Shown piece by piece: positions 1 to 5,854 of a stretch of 9,872 nt of DNA. The number at the start of each line of letters is the position of its first letter. Position 1 is the first letter of the stretch. Source of the stretch: an uncultured Eubacterium sp. (lineage in GTDB: Bacteria > Bacillota > Clostridia > Lachnospirales > Lachnospiraceae); NCBI GenBank assembly GCA_910584795.1, contig CAJUBZ010000028.1, forward strand, positions 1-9,872, given 5' to 3'. The notes under the pieces are model-generated. The model was not told the origin of the DNA. It worked only from the letters and a program-made list of their open reading frames with translations, and made no database searches. The translations under genes and the position numbers were made by a program.

Positions 1-5
1 ATTCT

Positions 6-89
6 ATGAACACGTTAGAAGTTTTAACATTGCTGTTAGTAGTATTCGCAGCATTAACATACATAGATAATCATAACAACCGTAACTAG
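6..89 (+). CDS. Small hydrophobic peptide, putative type I (holin-like) toxin
   Basis: A 27-residue peptide starts MNTLEVLTLL, continues with a hydrophobic stretch (about residues 4-20) and ends in a polar, basic tail (DNHNNRN). This is the layout of TxpA/BsrG-like 'putative holin-like toxins' of Bacillota, which insert in the membrane and depolarise it when their antisense RNA is lost. What is seen: one membrane-length segment, a short charged tail, a stem-loop just after the stop (99-131), and a convergent antisense promoter at 216-244. The window begins five bases before the ATG, so the ribosome-binding site and toxin promoter are outside it. It is the only convincing plus-strand gene here. 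Toxicity is inferred from layout and family resemblance. It could instead be a small membrane peptide with another role. Confidence 0.62.
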   Translation: MNTLEVLTLLLVVFAALTYIDNHNNRN

Positions 90-94
90 ACAGG

Positions 95-131
95 AAAAAA
101 GCTATCCTCTACCGCAAATAGGGGATAGCTT
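95..131 (-). terminator. Intrinsic terminator of the antisense RNA
   Basis: A 13-bp stem (99-111 with 119-131, one imperfect pair) surrounds a 7-base loop (CCGCAAA). On the minus strand it is followed by six U residues (100-95). On the plus strand the imperfect pair becomes a U-G wobble, so the same structure can also form in the toxin transcript just after its stop codon. Confidence 0.72.
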
Positions 132-174
132 GCTCTGTTATAACTTTTAGTTATTTCATCAAGTTTCCGTCTAG

Positions 175-206
175 GGTAATGGGGACGTTGCAATATCTCC
201 GTTACC
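175..206 (+). other. Stem-loop in the toxin mRNA 3' region
   Basis: GGTAATGGGGA (175-185) and TCTCCGTTACC (196-206) pair over 11 positions around a 10-base loop. Two of the pairs are U-G/G-U wobbles in plus-strand RNA but would be A-C mismatches in the minus-strand RNA, so the structure fits the toxin transcript. No strong U-tract follows, so it may stabilise the mRNA or be the site of antisense pairing rather than a classical terminator. Confidence 0.4.
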
Positions 207-215
207 TCTATACTG

Positions 216-244
216 ATTATAAGCTATATGACAGAATAATTCAA
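216..244 (-). promoter_or_regulatory. SigmaA-type promoter of the antisense RNA
   Basis: On the minus strand TTGAAT (244-239) is separated by exactly 17 bp from TATAAT (221-216), a perfect -10 box with a near-consensus -35. It points left into the region antisense to the toxin mRNA 3' end. It is the best-matching promoter in the window. Confidence 0.75.
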
Positions 245-269
245 GTCAAAAATTTTTCAATTCTAATCA

Positions 270-288
270 CCTCTCTATGCGTTTTTCA
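270..288. repeat. Copy 1 of a 19-bp dispersed direct repeat
   Basis: The sequence CCTCTCTATGCGTTTTTCA matches 3521-3539 at 18 of 19 positions, in the same orientation. Here it lies just beyond the antisense promoter in non-coding DNA. A looser inverted version lies at about 321-340 (CTGAAAACTTCATACAGAAG). Confidence 0.5.
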
Positions 289-386
289 TGTCCTCAATGT
301 GCAATTATCCACTTTGAACGTCTGAAAACTTCATACAGAAGATTTTTATTAAATAAAAAATCATAAATTGAAAAACACTTATATAA

Positions 387-1049
387 TTAACAATATATAA
401 TAACTGGACTCCCAGTAATATTTCTATTATTGGAATCAGTATCAAGTATCCAAATAATAAATTCCACAGATATTTTTCTATACAAGATACCAGGATCACC
501 AGAATGAGGATATCTTAACCAAATTGAATTATCCTTAAATAAATCTTCGTAATGGCAACTTAAATTTTTGCCGCCAAAAACCTTTATATTAGATGCCGTG
601 CACTTAATAGTTATCCTATCGTAATTATTATGTCCTATTTTTATCTCAAAAATCAATTTATCATCATCAAAAAAACTATCCTCATCCCATCTAACTTTTT
701 CTAAATCATCTTGAGTTAAGCTACACGCTGTATGCCCATCTTCAAATCTAACATATTCAAGTGTCCCTCTTGAAATTATGTATGATAAAGGTACAATTGT
801 CAAATCAGGAGATAAATCTTGTAATTTTCCTTTACGTTTTAACGTTTTCAAAACATATGACATATCCTTCGATTCCTTGTTTACTTTTCGAAAAGGAGAA
901 ATTTTTATATCTGCAGATAATGAATCTTTTTCCGCATTAATGTTAATATTATTTAAGCTAAATGTTCTAACAAGATCAGTAAAATTCATATTAATTTCCG
1001 TCTCTAATAATAAATTATGCATTTTGTTTTCCGACAAATAAAGCAGCAT
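387..1049 (-). CDS. AT-rich accessory protein of unknown function (220 aa)
   Basis: The start is fixed by a strong AAGGAGG ribosome-binding site eight bases before the ATG. The gene has its own promoter (1081-1109) and is cut off from the portal operon by a terminator, so it is an independent unit. It is visibly more AT-rich than its neighbours (one sampled 60-bp stretch is about 22% GC, against about 43% in the terminase), which suggests separate acquisition, as for phage 'moron' genes. The N-terminus (MLLYLSENKMHNLL), a central RGTLEYV segment and a C-terminal VEFIIWIL...GSPVIIY stretch loosely recall the uncharacterised DUF7019/SAVMC3_10250 family. That is recollection of a pattern, not a search result. 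There are no membrane segments and no clear catalytic motif. A role in superinfection exclusion or defence is possible but unproven. Confidence 0.8.
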   Translation of the reverse strand: MLLYLSENKMHNLLLETEINMNFTDLVRTFSLNNININAEKDSLSADIKISPFRKVNKESKDMSYVLKTLKRKGKLQDLSPDLTIVPLSYIISRGTLEYVRFEDGHTACSLTQDDLEKVRWDEDSFFDDDKLIFEIKIGHNNYDRITIKCTASNIKVFGGKNLSCHYEDLFKDNSIWLRYPHSGDPGILYRKISVEFIIWILDTDSNNRNITGSPVIIYC

Positions 1050-1080
1050 TTCGTTATCCTCCTTTTTAGAGTATTTTTAA

Positions 1081-1109
1081 ATAATACTACACCCAGAACC
1101 AATTTGCAA
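1081..1109 (-). promoter_or_regulatory. Candidate promoter of the 220-residue accessory gene
   Basis: On the minus strand TTGCAA (1109-1104) lies 17 bp from TATTAT (1086-1081). A start near 1074 would give a leader of about 25 bases carrying AAGGAGG before the ATG at 1049. The match is fair (4/6 and 5/6), but spacing and position are right. Confidence 0.5.
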
Positions 1110-1216
1110 CCATACATGACAGATTTTCACCAAAATATTTATACTCACATACAGATACACCCTCCCATCACACACACAAACCAATACACCTATATCTAAA
1201 TACAAATATACAAACA

Positions 1217-1242
1217 GGGGTCATATTACAAAATACAACCCC
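1217..1242 (-). terminator. Hairpin terminator after the portal/155-residue unit
   Basis: In minus-strand RNA GGGG-UUGUAU pairs with AUAUGA-CCCC around a six-base loop, giving a 10-bp stem, with a U/G-rich tail after it. Two pairs are G-U wobbles only in minus-strand RNA and would be A-C mismatches on the other strand, which points to a leftward transcript. The tail is not a clean U-run, so termination may be partial. Confidence 0.5.
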
Positions 1243-1276
1243 CATAACTCTTACATCTACTATAATCCTATAACCC

Positions 1277-1744
1277 TTACACCATCGGCAATTTATTTCT
1301 AAAATGTTCCGTTAAATCTTTCTTATTTCCCGCATCTTCCACTTTATCCTCAGATGCATACATCATCTTTGGAATATTAACCCTGTTACTGGTCTTAATC
1401 TTCAATCCAATGTCTACAACCTCCGTCTTTTCCATCACATTATTAACAAGATCAGTCCATTCCTTTCCAGGCAGTTTGAAATCTAAGAAGTTCCCGTTTT
1501 CCCTCGCTCGATAAATACATACTGCATCTATGACAAAAACATCCCCGGAATGCTCATTATTATGGATAACCAGATAATCACCATCCTGCATCTCATGTTC
1601 TGTAAAGAACTTTTTCAGCGTATTCTTGCACATAAAGTCAAACTCAAAATACTCCATCCGTCCATAAAACCTTACAGCATATGGGGATGACTTTCCATTT
1701 CGCGGTACTTCAATGATCTGAATTAATTTATATTCTGGGTACAA
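1277..1744 (-). CDS. Unknown protein downstream of portal (155 aa)
   Basis: It starts with TTG; GTGAGGA ten bases upstream is the ribosome-binding site and there is no better ATG at the 5' end. The protein is soluble, mixed alpha/beta, with an N-terminal beta-rich half (IIEVPRNGKSS, VRFYGRMEYFEFDF) and a DGDYLVIHN...GDVFVIDAV pattern around residues 57-75. It ends in a charged helical tail. It follows the portal by 46 bp and shares its operon. That position often holds a head-tail connector, minor head protein or protease, but none of the usual motifs of those proteins is visible. I do not recognise the family. A structural or assembly accessory role is inferred from position only. Confidence 0.75.
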   Translation of the reverse strand: MYPEYKLIQIIEVPRNGKSSPYAVRFYGRMEYFEFDFMCKNTLKKFFTEHEMQDGDYLVIHNNEHSGDVFVIDAVCIYRARENGNFLDFKLPGKEWTDLVNNVMEKTEVVDIGLKIKTSNRVNIPKMMYASEDKVEDAGNKKDLTEHFRNKLPMV

Positions 1745-1777
1745 TTATTAAAATCCTCACTTTCTATTAATCATAAA

Positions 1778-1807
1778 ACGATAAGGCAGTTCAATCCACC
1801 TTATCGT
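1778..1807 (-). terminator. Hairpin overlapping the end of the portal gene
   Basis: ACGATAAGG and CCTTATCGT form a perfect 9-bp inverted repeat around a 12-base spacer that contains the portal stop codon. In the leftward transcript it is followed by UUUUAUG. It is probably a weak terminator or 3'-end stabiliser between the portal and the 155-residue gene. Confidence 0.55.
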
Positions 1808-3245
1808 CAATATTATTTTCCAATTTATCATTTTTTCCTGTATCTGCATCTGCTCTATCTGTCTCCGAAGCATTCCCAGATGCATTCTGTTCGTCCTTAA
1901 TCCTCTCCGCTTCGATACGTTCTAATTCCAACGCCGTATTTTCAGTATATGGGCTACGATCTATAATCGTCTGTTTCGACATTGCACCACACTCATGCTG
2001 CATCTTCATGTTTTCCATGTCAGACTTGTTATCCACCGGACGATTCACATTAAATGAAACGGATATGCTGTCAAATACTTCATCTGTAATGGTAATGCCT
2101 TTAATTTCAAGCAATTTCCGCATATATTCCAATCGTTTAGCAAATCCCTCCTGCATACTTGCAATATACTGTTTGCAGAAATTGTCTGTCTGCTGGTAAA
2201 GCATAGTGATACTTGTCTCCGAAACGTTTGAAACATTCGATTGTCCGAGTATCGAACTTGGCACACACGCAACACTAAAGAATTGCTGAATGATATAATC
2301 CAGTTCCAGCTTGATAGAATCCCTGTCCATATCCGCCGATGCATATTTGAAATCTGATCCATCCTCAAGATTCAGCACAGTACCAACAATGTTATTTGGT
2401 ATAGATGAATCTATCCTTTGCCCGCTAACGACTCCAAGCGGATTCAGTGACAGTGTAGTTACTGCATCATCCAGTTTTGATAAAAGATTCTCAATCGTAT
2501 CCATCAACGGAATTAAGTCCAGAATAAACGGATCACCGAATTTATCATACCTTGACTTATCCATAGCCGAATACCAGATAGGAAGCCCCGTTAAATTAAC
2601 TTTTGTATCAACCAGTTTTTGATTCTCATATACTTCTACCCGATCTGGATAATATATAACATAATTATCTTCTCTTGTTTCTTCATCCTTCCAGTATTCA
2701 ATAAAACTTATATATGTACCATGCCCGTCATAAACCGGATAGGAGTCTTTATTTCTTATGATTTTTGAACGTATAATATCGTTATCATCCAGATAGACGT
2801 ACTCGAATGCGTCTCCATAGCTCACAAGTTCCTTTGCAACTTCCATATCTGTTTTATTATAGCTGCCCTTTTTGTAAACTTTATTCAGAAATGACACAAG
2901 CTCTTTGTCACCTGTCAGCGATACCGGATTAGAACAGATATAACCCGTATGGAACCTTATAATACTCTTCAAAGTCTGCAATATGATCTTAGCTGTTTCA
3001 AATGTCTTGCCCTTAAATTCAAAATTAGGACGTGCAAGTATCGCATGTTCCCTCCGCAAATATTCATCAATGCTGCTGATTCTGGAAATCCTGTCTACAT
3101 GCTTATTCTTCTTAATTTCTGATTCAAACCAGTATCCGTTATCTCCCATTATTCTGTCCTTCACCTTCCTTCTGTCTGGATTTTTAAACAAACCTTTTAT
3201 ATGATCCCCTAATTTCAATATGGGGTTACGTTTTTCATTTTTCAC
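1791..3245 (-). CDS. Phage portal protein (SPP1 gp6-like)
   Basis: The portal is the dodecameric ring at the capsid vertex through which DNA is packaged and ejected; it docks the terminase. The 484-residue length, N-terminal EYLRREHAIL...NFEFKGK segment, GDAFEYVYLDDN (144-155), YYPDRVEVYENQ (198-209), the FGDPFILDLIPLMDTIENLLSKL helix region (236-258), and VPSSILGQSNVSNVSETSI (328-346) before a long helix are typical of the SPP1 gp6-like portal family. The C-terminus (about 438-484) is a charged, disordered tail. I choose the GTG at 3245 rather than an ATG 27 bases upstream: AAAGGA lies six bases before it, and it overlaps the preceding stop as GTGA, implying translational coupling. The position right after TerL agrees. 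Confidence 0.92.
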   Translation of the reverse strand: MKNEKRNPILKLGDHIKGLFKNPDRRKVKDRIMGDNGYWFESEIKKNKHVDRISRISSIDEYLRREHAILARPNFEFKGKTFETAKIILQTLKSIIRFHTGYICSNPVSLTGDKELVSFLNKVYKKGSYNKTDMEVAKELVSYGDAFEYVYLDDNDIIRSKIIRNKDSYPVYDGHGTYISFIEYWKDEETREDNYVIYYPDRVEVYENQKLVDTKVNLTGLPIWYSAMDKSRYDKFGDPFILDLIPLMDTIENLLSKLDDAVTTLSLNPLGVVSGQRIDSSIPNNIVGTVLNLEDGSDFKYASADMDRDSIKLELDYIIQQFFSVACVPSSILGQSNVSNVSETSITMLYQQTDNFCKQYIASMQEGFAKRLEYMRKLLEIKGITITDEVFDSISVSFNVNRPVDNKSDMENMKMQHECGAMSKQTIIDRSPYTENTALELERIEAERIKDEQNASGNASETDRADADTGKNDKLENNIDDKVD

Positions 3246-3490
3246 TGTCTGTCCTTTCCATGCCAGATGCACTTAATCAGACGCACTCCATCAGGCAGCT
3301 TCTTTTTCTCTGTAATGGCTTTAACCGCCTTGTCTTCCAGACGGTTCTTTGTGTCAAATGGCATAGTTCCATTATCATAATCGAAAATATATTCCTTTAC
3401 TGCATCTGCCATATAGAACACGCTCCCGCCATTGTTAATATAATCCGTTAAAGCTGCATCCAGAATGCTTTTATATTCTGTATATTCCAT
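3242..3490 (-). CDS. Small unknown protein between TerL and portal (82 aa)
   Basis: An 82-residue, mostly helical protein starts MEYTEYKSIL and ends IKCIWHGKDRQ. Its TGA stop overlaps the portal GTG start by four bases (GTGA), so it is very likely translated. No membrane segment or known motif is seen. The nearest ribosome-binding-like sequence (GAAAGGA) lies about 16-17 bases before the ATG, longer than normal; an upstream non-ATG start is possible in the same open frame. Its position between the large terminase and the portal suggests a packaging accessory role, but that is inference. Confidence 0.7.
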   Translation of the reverse strand: MEYTEYKSILDAALTDYINNGGSVFYMADAVKEYIFDYDNGTMPFDTKNRLEDKAVKAITEKKKLPDGVRLIKCIWHGKDRQ

Positions 3491-3520
3491 ATTTATTTCT
3501 ATAATTTCCTTTCAAAAATG

Positions 3521-3539
3521 CCTCTGTATGCGTTTTTCA
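3521..3539. repeat. Copy 2 of a 19-bp dispersed direct repeat
   Basis: CCTCTGTATGCGTTTTTCA sits in the 54-bp gap between the TerL stop and the 82-residue gene, and matches 270-288 at 18 of 19 positions. Read leftward it lies in a short open frame giving LKNAYRGIFERKL before a TAG, so it may be part of a tiny peptide remnant instead of a regulatory site. Confidence 0.5.
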
Positions 3540-3544
3540 GTACA

Positions 3545-5104
3545 TTAAATGTAATATATACCGCTTGCAATTCCTTCCAACGCCATACAGAACGCTAATA
3601 CCCTGTCATCTTTTGCACCCGCTACAGCCTGAACTTTTCCATTATTATCTACCTGAAATGATTTCATTTCGTTCAATAGTGCTTTTGAGTTTACACACAC
3701 TTCTCCCTTTTCAAACATTTCAACAAATCGGTTTATAATGATTGGTCTGCTTTTGGCACTTGTCTCAAATCCAGGCTTCTTTCTCATTTTTCCTTTTGCA
3801 TCATATGAACGATACTTATAAAGGTTAATATATCTGTTATTTGAGTCATACAGCTTGTCTACAACTGTATGTCCAGCAGACAATTTTTCTACTACAAGCA
3901 GACATGTATTGTAATATTTTCCAATTTCCCTAACCAGTTCAGCAAAAGCATACGGCTTGATTTTATTGTTTGCAAACTCTAAGCATTGGAACCCGTCTTC
4001 ATCCACAATAGTAATCACACTGTTATCTGATCCAATCCCCTCGCCAGTGTCAACGCCTCCATAATACTTTTTACCAGCCTTCGGATATTTCCAGATAGTA
4101 ATGCTGTTCTTCCACTTTCTAAAAACAGGGGATAATTTATCAGGCAGTTCAAGTTTTGGAGTATCATCGACATAATTTAGACGTGACTGTACAGACTGTA
4201 AGTCAAAGATATTATTTCCAGATACAATGAAACTTTCCATTGCGTTAGACGGATATTCCTGTCTGAATTTCTCCAATCCGATATTTGCTATTTTCATCCT
4301 CCTCCACATCAGCTTCATTAATGCAAGCGGATTCTTTTCACCATTCATTTTATGGTACAATGCCAGTTCCTCCTCATCCAGATCATCCACTACAAGATAG
4401 CGTCCATTCCGATTTTTATAAATTTCTGAATTTTCTTTATATGCTTTTAAGAATAAATATTTATCATCCAGCCACGAAAAGAAAAACGGCTTATATTGTG
4501 ATTCTTTGTTTACAGCTTTCATCCATAATTCAAACCACATATTCATTCCATTGCTTGTAGACTCTAATACCATCTGTCCGTCTGGACGCAGTGCAGCTTC
4601 AATAGCAACTAATTGATTCTTTAATTTATCATCATCCATGAACGCTACTTCTGTCAGGTGGACGTATCTTAATGTGCTTCCCCTTGCAGCATCCTTGGAA
4701 CCGCATACACAGCATATGATCCTGCTTCTGTTTTCAAGCAAAAGTTCTTTTCTGTTATTCGCAACATCCCTTATTTTTACTACTGCACTTAAATCATCAT
4801 ACATGGCTTTCAGCTTCTTAAATACAATATCTACTGTATCAAGTGAATAACTCATGATCATACATACTGTATCAGGCTCTGTGTGTGTTAAATACAAACT
4901 ATATGCCAAAGCAAAACTTGTGACTCCGAGCTGTCTTGATTTGCTCACCAGATTATATTTAGTAAAATTCTTTGACAGTACTTTTTGATGATATGTTGGC
5001 TCAAATGGTACTTTACGCCCCTCTTTGTCAACAATCACACAAAAGTGTTTGATCCATAAAATAGGATCAGCTACAATACGCTTCAATTTATCTTCTCTAG
5101 TCAT
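3545..5104 (-). CDS. terL: Terminase large subunit (packaging ATPase and nuclease)
   Basis: TerL cuts concatemeric phage DNA and pumps it into the procapsid through the portal. The 519-residue protein has both expected halves. In the ATPase domain there is a Q-like FEPTYHQ motif (34-40), a Walker A-like KSRQLGVTS (55-63), a Walker B-like YVHLTE (147-152) with E152 as likely catalytic glutamate, and a coupling motif ESTSNG (181-186). In the RNase H-like nuclease domain there is GGVDTGEG with D352, LLVVEKLS with E406, and AKDDR with D499/D500. The usual Walker A lysine is replaced by V61, and the Walker B aspartate by T151; such variants are known among phage terminases of the SRQLG/ARQLG type. 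ATG at 5104 follows AAAGGA at a proper distance. The portal is encoded just downstream. Confidence 0.95.
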   Translation of the reverse strand: MTREDKLKRIVADPILWIKHFCVIVDKEGRKVPFEPTYHQKVLSKNFTKYNLVSKSRQLGVTSFALAYSLYLTHTEPDTVCMIMSYSLDTVDIVFKKLKAMYDDLSAVVKIRDVANNRKELLLENRSRIICCVCGSKDAARGSTLRYVHLTEVAFMDDDKLKNQLVAIEAALRPDGQMVLESTSNGMNMWFELWMKAVNKESQYKPFFFSWLDDKYLFLKAYKENSEIYKNRNGRYLVVDDLDEEELALYHKMNGEKNPLALMKLMWRRMKIANIGLEKFRQEYPSNAMESFIVSGNNIFDLQSVQSRLNYVDDTPKLELPDKLSPVFRKWKNSITIWKYPKAGKKYYGGVDTGEGIGSDNSVITIVDEDGFQCLEFANNKIKPYAFAELVREIGKYYNTCLLVVEKLSAGHTVVDKLYDSNNRYINLYKYRSYDAKGKMRKKPGFETSAKSRPIIINRFVEMFEKGEVCVNSKALLNEMKSFQVDNNGKVQAVAGAKDDRVLAFCMALEGIASGIYYI

Positions 5105-5107
5105 TTT

Positions 5108-5206
5108 CTAATTTCCTTTCTTAATCAAAAGCTGCATAGCAGTATCATCCCTGTCATGCAAATTCAAATCCATTCTGGTACTGTTTTGGTATATAAAAAC
5201 TTTCAT
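5108..5206 (-). CDS. Possible 32-residue peptide between TerS and TerL
   Basis: A 32-codon frame fills almost the whole gap between the putative small terminase and TerL. It begins MKVFIYQNSTRM, ends QLLIKKGN, and its TAG lies three bases before the TerL ATG, so the TerL ribosome-binding site (AAAGGA) is inside it. Its own ribosome-binding site is weak. The close fit to the gap suggests a real translated leader peptide coupling to TerL, but it may be chance. Confidence 0.35.
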   Translation of the reverse strand: MKVFIYQNSTRMDLNLHDRDDTAMQLLIKKGN

Positions 5207-5214
5207 ATAGTAAT

Positions 5215-5733
5215 TTATTCTTCATAGGAATAGCTGTAGTCTTCCTCATCTTTAACCAGATCATCATCTGGAATCCTGTTCAATAGTTTAGTCAGTTCAT
5301 TTTCTTTGTCTTCTGTAAAAAATTTGTCTGAAAAGTCCTGCCATGCTTTAAATGCCTGTACATCACCATCCAGAGCCTTTTTATAGTATGTATCATATAA
5401 TTCTATCATTTTCTTCTGATGCAGACGCTTCAGCAGCCACTTAACGGCAGTCTGGCACCCCTGTTCCATAATATATCTTTTACATATATCTTCTGTAATT
5501 GTTTCTGAAAAACACTTATAACGGCTTTTCAGATCTTCAAAATCTTTTACTGGTTTTCTGTCAGCTTCTTTCAGATATTCAGGGCAGTAAAGGAACATGA
5601 TATAATACGCTTTCATGTCTGTGCCTGTTATCTCCTTGAGTGTCGCATATATAGACTTCTCTTTAGAAACAGATTTTCCCCATACGCCATTACTGCTTGA
5701 TTTTTCACTTGAATCTTTTGGTTTTCTTCCCAA
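5215..5733 (-). CDS. terS: Putative terminase small subunit
   Basis: The small terminase recognises the packaging site and recruits TerL. The call rests on position (110 bp before TerL), size (172 residues) and an all-helical, charged composition with a basic N-terminus (GRKPKDSSEKSS) and a very acidic C-terminus (DDDLVKDEEDYS), where TerS usually contacts TerL. The stretch ATLKEITGTDMKAYYIMFL...YLKEADRK may be the DNA-binding helical part, but I cannot name a specific HTH. The TTG at 5733 is preferred because AGGAAG lies eight bases upstream; a GTG at 5742 is the alternative, with its ribosome-binding site too close. Either start overlaps the preceding 49-residue gene. The family assignment is an inference. 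Confidence 0.65.
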   Translation of the reverse strand: MGRKPKDSSEKSSSNGVWGKSVSKEKSIYATLKEITGTDMKAYYIMFLYCPEYLKEADRKPVKDFEDLKSRYKCFSETITEDICKRYIMEQGCQTAVKWLLKRLHQKKMIELYDTYYKKALDGDVQAFKAWQDFSDKFFTEDKENELTKLLNRIPDDDLVKDEEDYSYSYEE

Positions 5734-5854
5734 ATGTACCACTTCCTAAAATTTTATTATAAATTGATGTTAACAAAAAGCCTCCTGTTATGCCTGTTAA
5801 TCCTAAAGGCATTCCAAGAATGGCCCCTATAATAATTCTGTTTTTATTTTTCAT
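5705..5854 (-). CDS. Small glycine-rich membrane peptide coupled to radical SAM gene (49 aa)
   Basis: This 49-codon gene has an ideal AAAGGA seven bases before its ATG, placed inside the last codons of the radical SAM gene; the start overlaps that gene's stop by 11 bases. Its own end overlaps the TerS start by 29 or more bases. The peptide begins MKNKNRIIIGAILG, has a hydrophobic, glycine-rich segment at about 7-32 containing GAILG, GLTGITGG and FLLTSIY, and ends in a basic tail (GKKTKRFK). This fits one transmembrane helix with positive-out or DNA-facing ends. I do not recognise a family. It could be a phage membrane effector or, less likely, a substrate of the neighbouring enzyme. Its being real rests on the strong ribosome-binding site and tight packing. 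Confidence 0.6.
   Translation of the reverse strand: MKNKNRIIIGAILGMPLGLTGITGGFLLTSIYNKILGSGTFGKKTKRFK

Larger units (their letters stand above)
95..209 (-). ncRNA. Putative antisense antitoxin RNA of the type I toxin
   Basis: A leftward RNA of about 115 nt is predicted. It would start about seven bases after a TATAAT box (216-221) and end at the hairpin 99-131, which in this orientation is followed by a run of U (bases 95-100 read as A on the plus strand). It would be antisense to the toxin mRNA 3' untranslated region and stop just short of the toxin stop codon, as RatA does with txpA in Bacillus. No open reading frame of note lies in it. The ends are inferred from promoter and terminator positions, not from transcript data. 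Confidence 0.55.
1050..1276. other. Gene-free spacer with extreme G/C strand skew
   Basis: This 227-bp spacer separates the 155-residue gene from the 220-residue gene. In 1091-1260 a hand count gives about 51 C and 9 G on the plus strand, so the leftward transcript is G/U-rich and nearly C-free. It holds the wobble-paired hairpin (1217-1242) and the candidate promoter (1081-1109). The plus-strand reading frame across it looks non-coding (low complexity, Thr/His/Ile/Tyr-rich, no ribosome-binding site). Confidence 0.6.

Noticed and set aside
341..362. Terminator for the 220-residue gene
   Set aside because: There is an inverted repeat of only A and T (GATTTTT/AAAAATC) with no U-tract in the right position; too weak to call.
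305..499. A 64-codon hydrophobic leftward frame at the end of the 220-residue gene
   Set aside because: It lies mostly inside the 220-residue gene in another frame, has no ribosome-binding site, and its hydrophobicity follows from AT-rich composition.
1017..1199. Rightward 60-codon frame reading into the C-rich spacer
   Set aside because: It overlaps the start of the 220-residue gene, has no ribosome-binding site, and its end is low-complexity sequence translated from CA-rich DNA.
3246..3272. Upstream ATG for the portal
   Set aside because: It would overlap the 82-residue gene by 31 bases and has no ribosome-binding site; the GTG at 3245 has AAAGGA six bases before it and a GTGA overlap.
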